Shown here piece by piece: positions 24,008 to 31,989 of a stretch of DNA of 64,000 nucleotides. This DNA comes from Paracholeplasma manati (lineage in GTDB: Bacteria; Bacillota_I; Bacilli_A; Acholeplasmatales; UBA5453). Both the position numbers and the translations under genes were made by a program. Numbering within the stretch: position 1 is the first letter of the stretch; each line of letters starts with the position of its first letter. The notes under the pieces are model-generated. The model was not told the DNA's origin. It searched no databases and worked only from the letters and a program-made list of their open reading frames with translations. The DNA lies in contig NZ_JAOVQM010000002.1 in assembly GCF_025742995.1 (NCBI RefSeq), positions 186,001 to 250,000 on the forward strand, given 5' to 3'.

Positions 24008-24781
24008 TTAATTACCTCCTACGTAGTCACTATGCGTCGTGTAGTATGCAGTAATTATCTTTTGGAGTTCATCCGTATTGTAAGATAATGTTTCATATTT
24101 CGTCTCTAAATGCTTCAATTGATAGGGCGGTAATATGTGCAGTTCTACGCATGGCTTGCGCTTTAAGTACTTATAAAGCCCTTTAGGCTTCTTAAATATA
24201 AATACCATAGGTATTATATCAACATTCGCGTTAAAAGCGAAACGAAATGCTCCTTTTTTAAATGGACGGATGTGGTCACAGTACGGTCTTAGGGACGCTT
24301 CTGGGAATACTGCGATCATATTATTGCCTGATAAACGTTCATTGAGTAGCTTTTGGTAACGGATGATCCCTTCTTTAGAATCTGGAATCGGTGCGCCACC
24401 AATGATGTGAAATAACTTACCAACGATGGGTAAGCCTAGGTTGGTTTTTAACATGGTGTAATAGATCCGTTTTGGAAAGAAGGAAGCCCCTAATAAAAAG
24501 GAATCAAATTGATGGACGTGGTTGGATACAATGACCGCCCCTTTTTTACGGTATGCTTTGAATATTTTCTTGTTTTTAATTCTAAAACGCAAGAAGATGA
24601 ATCCGTAAAAATAGACAAAAACAATCTTGATTATAAACACCAAGATTTTCGATAAAATGCGTGTATGCCATTTTTGCCCAAAATAATCGAAATCCTCTGG
24701 TAAATCTACCGGTTTCGCTTCGATCGTCTTAAACGTATGCTCGTTTTCGTCTTTGGGTTTCAAGTCTTCTTTAATATCCAT
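24008..24781 (-). CDS. plsC: 1-acylglycerol-3-phosphate acyltransferase (PlsC-like)
   Basis: A 257-residue membrane-associated acyltransferase that makes phosphatidic acid from lysophosphatidic acid. The family motifs are SNHVHQFD (NHx4D, catalytic) and FPEASLRPYCDHIRPFKKGAFRFA in the place of the usual FPEGTRS, followed by DIIPMVF. One hydrophobic stretch near residue 50 (ILVFIIKIVFVYFYGFIFL) anchors it. The N-terminal 40 residues are charged and not part of the core. The minus-strand promoter has an extended -10 TGATATAAT around 24815-24823. It is divergent from nadD and is followed directly by the Fur-family gene. Confidence 0.85.
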   Translation of the reverse strand: MDIKEDLKPKDENEHTFKTIEAKPVDLPEDFDYFGQKWHTRILSKILVFIIKIVFVYFYGFIFLRFRIKNKKIFKAYRKKGAVIVSNHVHQFDSFLLGASFFPKRIYYTMLKTNLGLPIVGKLFHIIGGAPIPDSKEGIIRYQKLLNERLSGNNMIAVFPEASLRPYCDHIRPFKKGAFRFAFNANVDIIPMVFIFKKPKGLYKYLKRKPCVELHILPPYQLKHLETKYETLSYNTDELQKIITAYYTTHSDYVGGN

Positions 24782-24843
24782 GACTACCCCTTAAAAAAGT
24801 GATACTTCTTATCTATTATATCATAGGTCAATGCATTCATGTG

Positions 24844-24859
24844 TGACTATAAATAGTCA
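24844..24859. promoter_or_regulatory. perfect palindrome in the plsC/nadD divergent region
   Basis: TGACTAT-AA-ATAGTCA is a perfect 16-bp dyad that covers the position of the nadD -35 box. An extended -10 TGATATAAT lies at 24867-24875, so the transcript would start only a few bases before the ribosome-binding site. It is a candidate operator of an unidentified repressor. Confidence 0.55.
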
Positions 24860-24890
24860 TATTGTGTGATATAATGAATTGGGTGAGGCC

Positions 24891-25454
24891 ATGATCTTAG
24901 TATATGGTGGGGCGTTTAATCCCCCAACCAAAGCACACAAAATCATATTTGAAACACTGATGAAAACCTATCAGCCGTCGCTGTTTATTTTCATCCCGGT
25001 GGGGAAAGCCTATCCTAAGGCACAACTCGTGGACTTTCATCATCGGAAAGCGATGCTTGAACTGTTGTCTGCTAACCATCCAAACGTCCTCGTTTCTGAC
25101 TTTGAACAAACGGATGCGTTTAAAGGCACCATCAGTGCACTTGACCACTTCAAATATCTTTATCAGACTGAGGTCAAATTTGTCTTGGGTTTAGACAATG
25201 TCCTCGATTTACCCAATTGGATTGAATACCCAAGATTGATGGCTGAAAACCAGTTCATCGCGATAGACCGTCAAGGTTCTGTGAGAAACTTCATTGCACA
25301 ACACTATCCAGACCATCAACACCAATTTGAAACCATCGAACTCGATATCCCGATGTCATCTACCCTGTTTAGACAAGACCCTAAATCCTTTAAACACCTG
25401 ATTGACGAACCGGTATACGATTATATCCAAAAGCACCATCTATACGGAGTGTGA
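24891..25454 (+). CDS. nadD: nicotinate-nucleotide adenylyltransferase
   Basis: A 187-residue enzyme that joins AMP from ATP to nicotinate mononucleotide, giving deamido-NAD. The nucleotidyltransferase start LVYGGAFNPPTKAHKII holds the TxxH motif, and MSSTLFRQDP near the end is the SSTxxR motif; VLGLDNVLDLPNW sits in the expected place between them. ATG 24891 is chosen: GGGTGAGG lies just upstream, while the longer frame from TTG 24879 overlaps that site. NadE, the next step, starts 4 nt after the stop. Confidence 0.92.
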   Translation: MILVYGGAFNPPTKAHKIIFETLMKTYQPSLFIFIPVGKAYPKAQLVDFHHRKAMLELLSANHPNVLVSDFEQTDAFKGTISALDHFKYLYQTEVKFVLGLDNVLDLPNWIEYPRLMAENQFIAIDRQGSVRNFIAQHYPDHQHQFETIELDIPMSSTLFRQDPKSFKHLIDEPVYDYIQKHHLYGV

Positions 25455-25458
25455 TTCT

Positions 25459-27321
25459 ATGTATCATCAAGGCTTCCTTAAAATTGCGTTGGTTACCCCT
25501 AGTCTAGAAGTAGGGAACCCCGAATATAACGTTTCTGAAATCCTCAAAACCATTCAAACATTGGATGTTGGGGTTGCGTTATGTCCAGAATTATCGATCA
25601 CAGGCTATGCTTGTGGTGATTTATTCTATCAAGACGCTCTCATCATGAACGCGAAAAGACAACTCAAACGTTTATTAGAAACCTCCACCTTTAAAGGTGT
25701 TTTGGTCGTTGGGTTACCCCTCGACATCGAAGGCGTTTTATATAACACAGCTGTGGTGATCCAAGGGCCTAAACTCTTGGGTATCATCCCTAAAAAGTAC
25801 TTACCAAACACGTATGAATACTATGAAAAACGTTGGTTCAACTCTGGATTAGACATCCAAATCAAAGAGATTGAATTGTTGAATCAAGTCGTGCCATTTG
25901 GCGATTTGATTTTCGAAGATAACGATAAAAATATCCGCTTTGGTGTGGAAATTTGTCAAGACATGTGGACCAATTTCTCCCCAGGCAACGCCCTCGCTTT
26001 GAATGGCGCGAATATGATTTTGAACTTATCCGCTTCGAATGAATATCTAGACAAAGAAGCCTCAAGACGCATGGTCGTTGTTGAAAATTCACGACGTAAT
26101 GCAGGGGCTTATGTGTATGTATCTTCTGGGATGATGGAATCCTCTTCGGATACCGTCTTTTCTGGACACAACATGGTCGCTGTCAATGGACAACTCCGAG
26201 ATGAAAAATTCTTCAATACCCCGAAGACACAAGTCTTGTTGACCGAAGTGGATTTTGGTGAAATTCATTTTACAAGAAGACACGACACCAATTTAAAAGA
26301 TGCGTTACATCGCGTCAAAATGGACATCACAAGAATCCCGGTTCATTTCGAAGATAACGACAACTTTGTTTTTTCAAAACCACTCAATGAGTTACCGTTC
26401 GTACCAAAACCAAAACAAGCCAAAAAAGCCTTTGAAGACATCAAGCGCATTCAAGTCCAAGCGCTTGCGAAAAGGTTGTTACATGTCAATATGCCAACCC
26501 TTGTGATTGGTGTTTCAGGCGGTTTAGACTCGACCTTGGCTTTACTCATCGCCCATGAAACCTATCTGTTTTTAGGGTGGGACCCTAAAGGTATTTTAGG
26601 GGTGACCATGCCTGGTTTAGGTACCTCTGATCGCACTAAAAATAATGCCGTTCAATTGATGGAAATTTTGGGGATTACCCATAGAGAAATCTCCATTGTA
26701 GAAGAAACCCACAAGCATTTTGAAATGATCAAACAAGACCAAAATCAAACCGATATTACCTATGAAAATACCCAAGCGAGAATTCGTACCATGACTTTGA
26801 TGAACCTCGCTAATAAACACAACGGTATTGTTTTAGGTACCGGTGATTTATCGGAAATCGCCCTTGGTTTTATGACTTATAATGGCGACCAAATGAGCAT
26901 GTATGGCATCAATGCAGGTTTACCAAAAACCTTGGTTAGATTCATGGTCGAAATGTATTCAAATGTTCATGAAAACTTGAAGGATATCTTGATGGATATT
27001 GTCTTCACCCCAGTTTCACCAGAGTTGATCAAAGACCAAAAAACCGAAGATATTTTGGGTAAATATATGATCAACGATTTCCTCCTTCACCGCTTGTTAC
27101 GCTGTGGGGATGAACCCGAAAAAATGGCCTTTTTACTCAAACAAGTCTTTAAGGTCGACGATACCGAAGCGAACAAGAGAACACAGTATTTCTTGAACCG
27201 TTTTTACAACCAACAATTCAAACGTCAAGTCTTACCTGACGGTCCAAAAATTCTCGACATCACGCTCTCGCCACGAGGGGATTTTAGAATGCCGAGTGAT
27301 ATCAAAGTGGTGATTAAATGA
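25459..27321 (+). CDS. nadE: glutamine-dependent NAD+ synthetase
   Basis: A 620-residue two-domain enzyme that converts deamido-NAD to NAD+ using ATP and the ammonia of glutamine. Residues 1-290 are the nitrilase-type glutaminase with its triad: Glu in CPELSITGYACGD, Lys in IPKKYLPN and Cys in GVEICQDMW. Residues 320-600 are the synthetase with the PP-loop GVSGGLDSTLALLI and GTGDLSEIALGFMTY. ATG 25459 follows GGAGTG; the longer frame from 25402 is inside nadD. It forms one operon with nadD, and mnmA overlaps its stop by ATGA. The pair allows NAD synthesis from nicotinate, but no de novo genes are seen here. Confidence 0.95.
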   Translation: MYHQGFLKIALVTPSLEVGNPEYNVSEILKTIQTLDVGVALCPELSITGYACGDLFYQDALIMNAKRQLKRLLETSTFKGVLVVGLPLDIEGVLYNTAVVIQGPKLLGIIPKKYLPNTYEYYEKRWFNSGLDIQIKEIELLNQVVPFGDLIFEDNDKNIRFGVEICQDMWTNFSPGNALALNGANMILNLSASNEYLDKEASRRMVVVENSRRNAGAYVYVSSGMMESSSDTVFSGHNMVAVNGQLRDEKFFNTPKTQVLLTEVDFGEIHFTRRHDTNLKDALHRVKMDITRIPVHFEDNDNFVFSKPLNELPFVPKPKQAKKAFEDIKRIQVQALAKRLLHVNMPTLVIGVSGGLDSTLALLIAHETYLFLGWDPKGILGVTMPGLGTSDRTKNNAVQLMEILGITHREISIVEETHKHFEMIKQDQNQTDITYENTQARIRTMTLMNLANKHNGIVLGTGDLSEIALGFMTYNGDQMSMYGINAGLPKTLVRFMVEMYSNVHENLKDILMDIVFTPVSPELIKDQKTEDILGKYMINDFLLHRLLRCGDEPEKMAFLLKQVFKVDDTEANKRTQYFLNRFYNQQFKRQVLPDGPKILDITLSPRGDFRMPSDIKVVIK

Positions 27322-28445
27322 AAGTGATTTTAGGTTTATCTGGTGGCGTCGACAGCAGTGTCGCTGCCATTAAATTATTGGAACAAGGCTATGAAGTCGA
27401 AGCCGTATTCATGCGAAACTGGGACTCTGCAGCCAACCAAGACGTCTATGGGAACCCCACCGTCAATGACGATATGTGTGCCCAAGAAGTCGATTATCAA
27501 GATGCGTTAAAAGTGGCCAATCAAATTGGCATTAAACTCCATAAAGTCGATTTTACCCAAGAATATTGGAATCAAGTATTTCAGTATTTTTTAGGCGAAT
27601 ACAACCGTGGTAGAACCCCAAATCCAGACATCTTATGCAACACGGAAATCAAATTCAAAGCGTTCTTGGATTATGCGAAAGGGTTGAAAGCCGATTACAT
27701 CGCGATGGGTCATTATGCGAAAACCGAAGTGGTCGATGGTAAGGTATTGTTAAAGCGCGCTCATGACGATAACAAAGACCAAACCTACTTTTTATCACAG
27801 CTTACCGAAACTCAAATCGAACGGGCTTTATTCCCCCTTGGCGATATCGATAAACCGGAAGTGAGAGAGATTGCGAAAGCACACAACCTCGCGACTGCAG
27901 TGAAAAAAGATTCGACTGGGATTTGTTTCATTGGTGAACGTCAATTCAACCAGTTCTTAAGCAACTATCTCTATAAAAAACCAGGCAAAATGACCAAACT
28001 CGATGGGACATTTATCAAAGCCCATGATGGGTTGATGAATTACACCATCGGTCAACGTAAAGGCTTGGGCATTGGTGGTTTAAAAGATTATGATTTAGAA
28101 CCTTGGTTTGTCGTCGGTAAAGATGTTTCAAACAACATCCTTTATGTCGAACAAGGCTTTCATCACCCTTATCTATATTCCAACCGTTGTATCGTCAAAG
28201 ACGTAGTTTGGCGTTATGACAAAGCCTTAGAAGGTAGAACGTTCTCCGCTAAATTCAGATACCGTCAAAAAGATACAGATGTGTTTTTAAAATGGCTTGA
28301 TGATACCACACTAGAAGTATCTTATCCAACCACCGTTCGTGCGGTGACCCCTGGCCAAGCATGCGCCATCTATGAAGGCGATGTCTGCGTGGCAGGTGGG
28401 TTCATCGACACGGTTTATATGAATGAAGAAAGAAGACACTATTGA
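27318..28445 (+). CDS. mnmA: tRNA-specific 2-thiouridylase MnmA
   Basis: A 375-residue enzyme that thiolates U34 of tRNAs for Lys, Glu and Gln. Seen: PP-loop GLSGGVDSSVAAIKLLEQGY, AVFMRNWD, the first catalytic Cys in NPDILCNTEIKF, the second in DSTGICFIGER, and GQRKGLGIGG. Length is normal. Start ATG 27318 overlaps the nadE stop (ATGA), and the MFS gene starts in a TGATG overlap at its end. Confidence 0.96.
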   Translation: MKVILGLSGGVDSSVAAIKLLEQGYEVEAVFMRNWDSAANQDVYGNPTVNDDMCAQEVDYQDALKVANQIGIKLHKVDFTQEYWNQVFQYFLGEYNRGRTPNPDILCNTEIKFKAFLDYAKGLKADYIAMGHYAKTEVVDGKVLLKRAHDDNKDQTYFLSQLTETQIERALFPLGDIDKPEVREIAKAHNLATAVKKDSTGICFIGERQFNQFLSNYLYKKPGKMTKLDGTFIKAHDGLMNYTIGQRKGLGIGGLKDYDLEPWFVVGKDVSNNILYVEQGFHHPYLYSNRCIVKDVVWRYDKALEGRTFSAKFRYRQKDTDVFLKWLDDTTLEVSYPTTVRAVTPGQACAIYEGDVCVAGGFIDTVYMNEERRHY

Positions 28446-29614
28446 TGCGAAAAGCGTGGCTGCTCTTAGCCTTTTCACTCTTGGTGGGGTTAGGGATGAA
28501 TTTAGCCCATCCCGTCACACCAGCCCATTTAAATACGATTGGCATTGATAAAGCCATGTTTGGTGTGATGTTCGCCAGCATGAACTTAGGTCAATTCATC
28601 TTCGCTCCTTTTTGGGGTAATTTAGGCGACCAAAAGAACCGCACTTGGGTCGCTTTTATTGGATTGGTTGGGTATGCTATATCTCAGTTTCTATTTGGGT
28701 ATGTGACGAATGTCTATTTGGTCATTCTCGTTCGTTTTATGGCAGGGGTATTCGCCTGTGCGATTTTATCAAACGGATTAGCCCACATCTCAGTGAATAA
28801 AAATTTCGAGAATAACAAAGCTAAACTCATATCGTTATTCGTCGCCTTTAACGTCATGGGTGCGACCATCGGTTATTACATCGGTGGGTTTGTGGGTGAT
28901 TTCTTTGTTGGTCAAGAATACGTGCTCATGTATACCCAAGGATTCTATAACCTAATCCTCGCAGGATTAACCATTACTTTCTTAAAGATGGATGAGGAAA
29001 TCAAAATCGTTAAAAAACGCCAAAGTGCGATTGCACAGTTGGCACAAATTAAAAAACTATCCAAAGAGTTATTCCTTTTAATCATCATCATCGCGTTGGT
29101 TTCCATCTCACAAACCAACTTCTCAAAGTATCTGGATATGTACATTAAGGATTTACACTATAAACCATCCGTCAATGGGACTTTGGTATTTGTGACAGGG
29201 ATTGTTACCCTCATCATGAGTTTCTTAGTCGTACCCCATTTGAATAAACGCTATAAAGAAACCAACACCATTTTGGTCGTGGTCATTTTACAAGCCATCT
29301 TTACGGCACTCACATTCAGCTTAAATCAAGATTTATTCCTTGTTTGGGGTTATACGTTCTTCATGGTTTATATTGCTGGTAAAGCCATCTATGAACCGAC
29401 CATCGCGTCTCATTTATCGAAGTATACCGATGTATCCCCTGGGGTGCTCATGGGGTCACGTCAAAGTGCAATTTCATTGGGTGCGATCATTGGACCGTTG
29501 GTTGCAGGCATCATTTATGATGACATCGGGGTCTATTTATTCTTAATCCTGTCGGGTATTTTAGCCCTCAGTGCTGTATTGTTATTTATCTATAAAGAGC
29601 GGGTGAACATATGA
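28445..29614 (+). CDS. MFS transporter
   Basis: A 389-residue protein with twelve predicted helices in two halves joined by a basic loop (DEEIKIVKKRQSAIAQLAQIKKLSKE). The loop between helices 2 and 3 reads GNLGDQKNRTWVAFIG, the classical MFS motif A (GxLxDrxxRR). The layout resembles TetA/NorA-type drug exporters, but the substrate cannot be told. ATG 28445 overlaps the mnmA stop by one base; the preceding TTG 28442 is unnecessary. recD2 overlaps its stop by 4 nt. Its place between tRNA-modification and DNA-repair genes gives no hint of substrate. Confidence 0.88.
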   Translation: MRKAWLLLAFSLLVGLGMNLAHPVTPAHLNTIGIDKAMFGVMFASMNLGQFIFAPFWGNLGDQKNRTWVAFIGLVGYAISQFLFGYVTNVYLVILVRFMAGVFACAILSNGLAHISVNKNFENNKAKLISLFVAFNVMGATIGYYIGGFVGDFFVGQEYVLMYTQGFYNLILAGLTITFLKMDEEIKIVKKRQSAIAQLAQIKKLSKELFLLIIIIALVSISQTNFSKYLDMYIKDLHYKPSVNGTLVFVTGIVTLIMSFLVVPHLNKRYKETNTILVVVILQAIFTALTFSLNQDLFLVWGYTFFMVYIAGKAIYEPTIASHLSKYTDVSPGVLMGSRQSAISLGAIIGPLVAGIIYDDIGVYLFLILSGILALSAVLLFIYKERVNI

Positions 29615-31812
29615 GAACGTTAATCGGTAATGTCACCCACTATTTATTTAGAAACCAAGATAATGGGTATTCGATTGCGAAAGTGATCTTAGAAGATGAA
29701 TCTGAAGTCATCATGACAGGCTATTTCCCTGAATTATCCAAAGAAGTGACCTACAGTTTTACTTGTGAAGAAACGACCCATCCAAAATATGGCATTCAGT
29801 ATAAAGTCATCCAATTCGATAAAGCGGATGTGCAAAACAAAGAAGGCTTAATCGCATATCTTTCCTCTGATTTATTTACGGGGATTGGTCCGGTTAAAGC
29901 CCGTAAAATGGTCGAGTTATTTGGCGACCAAACCATCAAAAAGATTTTAGATGACAAATTGATTCTCATGCAAGTGGGTTTAAACCGTCTTCAAATCGAA
30001 CGTTTTTATCAACAGCTGTATGACAACCAAGTGATAGAATCGACTTTAGTGAAGTTGTATGGCTATGGCTTATCTTCAAAGATGGCGATGAAACTATTCA
30101 ACAAATACAAAGATGAAACCCTATCGGTTTTACAAAAGAACCCATACAAGTTGATTGAAGACATCGATGGCATTGGCTTTCAAAAAGCAGACGCCATCGC
30201 AGCCTTATTTTCCATTGAAAAAGACGATCCTAGACGCATTCAAGCAGCCATCCTGTATGGGATTAAAACATTCTCTTTTTCAAAAGGGGATACCTTCTTG
30301 TATGAAAACCAATTGGACTATATTTACCAAACCTTTTTACCAGATATTGACAACCGTAAAATCGATGTGGGACTCGAACAATTAATCGCACAAAATCATG
30401 TTTTACACAACGAAAACAAGTATTTCTTAAAACAAATCTTTGATACAGAACTATCGGTTTCTAACCACATCAAGCGATTGATGGTAGACAGAGAAGACCG
30501 TTCGAATGAAATTCATAACCTCATTGAACGCGCACAATTTGATTTGGGTATCGAATATACCGAAAAACAAAAAGCCGCGATTTTGTCGGCATTAGGATCA
30601 TCCATTTCTGTCATTACTGGGGGTCCTGGTACAGGGAAAACCACCGTTATTTCAGGGATTTTATATGTGTATTCTAGACTCCATCAAATTGATTTGACCA
30701 AAGAGTCCGCCAGTGAAGATATCTTGTTGGTCGCTCCAACGGGGCGTGCATCTAGGCGGATGCAAGCTGTGATGAATGTCAAAGCGATGACCATTCACCG
30801 TGCATTGGGTTATAACTATGATGGCGTATTTTACTACAACGATAACATCCAACTCCCACAAGATTTAATCGTCATCGACGAAGCCTCGATGATCGATATT
30901 TTCCTCGCTGAAAATCTATTTAAATCCATCCCAGCACACACCCAAGTTATCATTGTTGGTGATGAAGACCAGTTGCCATCGGTTGGACCTGGCTATGTAT
31001 TAGGCGATATTATCGCATCCAATCAAGTACCAGTGATTCGACTCAAAGAAATCCACCGTCAAGCTAAAAATTCAAACATCATTTCACTGGCTCAAGCGGT
31101 CAATGAACAACGGGTAGAAGATACCGATTTTGATTCAAAAGAAGACATCAAATTCATGAATTTAGAGTCGAGTAAAATCATCGATACCATTCGCTATACC
31201 GTGAAGGCAGCACTCGATTTGGGTTATGATCTTTACGAGGATATCCAAGTCTTAATCCCGATGTATAAAGGGCCTTTAGGTATTGACGCCGTCAATAAAG
31301 TTTTACAAGAATCTCTCATGGATTTTAAGAAAACCATCACCTATGGTGAAAAAGTCTTCACGATTGGTGATAAAGTCATTCAACTCGCCAATTCACCGGA
31401 AAAAGGCATCATGAATGGGGACATTGGGATCATTAAAGACATTTCAAAATCCAAAGACAATGAAGACATCATTTATATCTCATTCGATGACCATGTGATA
31501 CCTTTCCAAAAAGGGGATTTAGAAGACCTAAATCACGCTTACGCGATTTCCATACATAAATCTCAAGGTAGTGAATATAAAGTCGTGATCATGCCTCTAG
31601 TACGTGCGTACATGCGTCTGTTAAGAAAAGAGCTGCTTTATACCGGTATCACGAGAACCAAAACCCATCTATCTCTACTAGGGGATTTAAGTCTCATTGA
31701 ACAAGCGTCTAAAGTATTGAATGAAAAACGACAAACCCGTTTAGCCCATTACTTGAATGAATCGATTGAATCGGTTGAAGTAGAACTGTCACCTTATGAT
31801 TTTTTAGAATAA
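29611..31812 (+). CDS. recD2: RecD-like DNA helicase (RecD2/YrrC)
   Basis: A 733-residue 5'-3' superfamily 1B helicase of the RecBC-independent RecD2 class. The N-terminal third has an OB-like part (TGYFPELSKEVTYSFTCEET) and helix-hairpin-helix repeats (LFTGIGPVKARKMVELFGD, YGLSSKMAMKLF, IEDIDGIGFQKADAIA). Helicase motifs: Walker A GGPGTGKTTV, DEASMID, GDEDQLPSVGPG and the C-terminal AISIHKSQGSEY with LLYTGITRTK. It acts in replication-fork restart and mismatch or recombination repair. Length matches RecD2 (about 720-800). It is the last gene of the nadD-to-recD2 transcript and is followed by a terminator. Confidence 0.93.
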   Translation: MRTLIGNVTHYLFRNQDNGYSIAKVILEDESEVIMTGYFPELSKEVTYSFTCEETTHPKYGIQYKVIQFDKADVQNKEGLIAYLSSDLFTGIGPVKARKMVELFGDQTIKKILDDKLILMQVGLNRLQIERFYQQLYDNQVIESTLVKLYGYGLSSKMAMKLFNKYKDETLSVLQKNPYKLIEDIDGIGFQKADAIAALFSIEKDDPRRIQAAILYGIKTFSFSKGDTFLYENQLDYIYQTFLPDIDNRKIDVGLEQLIAQNHVLHNENKYFLKQIFDTELSVSNHIKRLMVDREDRSNEIHNLIERAQFDLGIEYTEKQKAAILSALGSSISVITGGPGTGKTTVISGILYVYSRLHQIDLTKESASEDILLVAPTGRASRRMQAVMNVKAMTIHRALGYNYDGVFYYNDNIQLPQDLIVIDEASMIDIFLAENLFKSIPAHTQVIIVGDEDQLPSVGPGYVLGDIIASNQVPVIRLKEIHRQAKNSNIISLAQAVNEQRVEDTDFDSKEDIKFMNLESSKIIDTIRYTVKAALDLGYDLYEDIQVLIPMYKGPLGIDAVNKVLQESLMDFKKTITYGEKVFTIGDKVIQLANSPEKGIMNGDIGIIKDISKSKDNEDIIYISFDDHVIPFQKGDLEDLNHAYAISIHKSQGSEYKVVIMPLVRAYMRLLRKELLYTGITRTKTHLSLLGDLSLIEQASKVLNEKRQTRLAHYLNESIESVEVELSPYDFLE

Positions 31813-31817
31813 TCAGC

Positions 31818-31850
31818 AAAAACACCCATTCAAACGGGTGTTTTTTTAGT
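31818..31850 (+). terminator. terminator of the nadD-recD2 operon
   Basis: AAAACACCC (from 31818) pairs with GGGTGTTTT and runs into seven T residues. Confidence 0.9.
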
Positions 31851-31989
31851 CTTAAATGCACATTACACATGTATTACAAAAAAATTAATAGTTTGTGATG
31901 CAAAGTATTTTTTTAAAAATAAGTATCATTGTATAATTTCGAGTAATGGTGAATATATCTAAAGATATCACCGGACGGGAGAAATGAAC

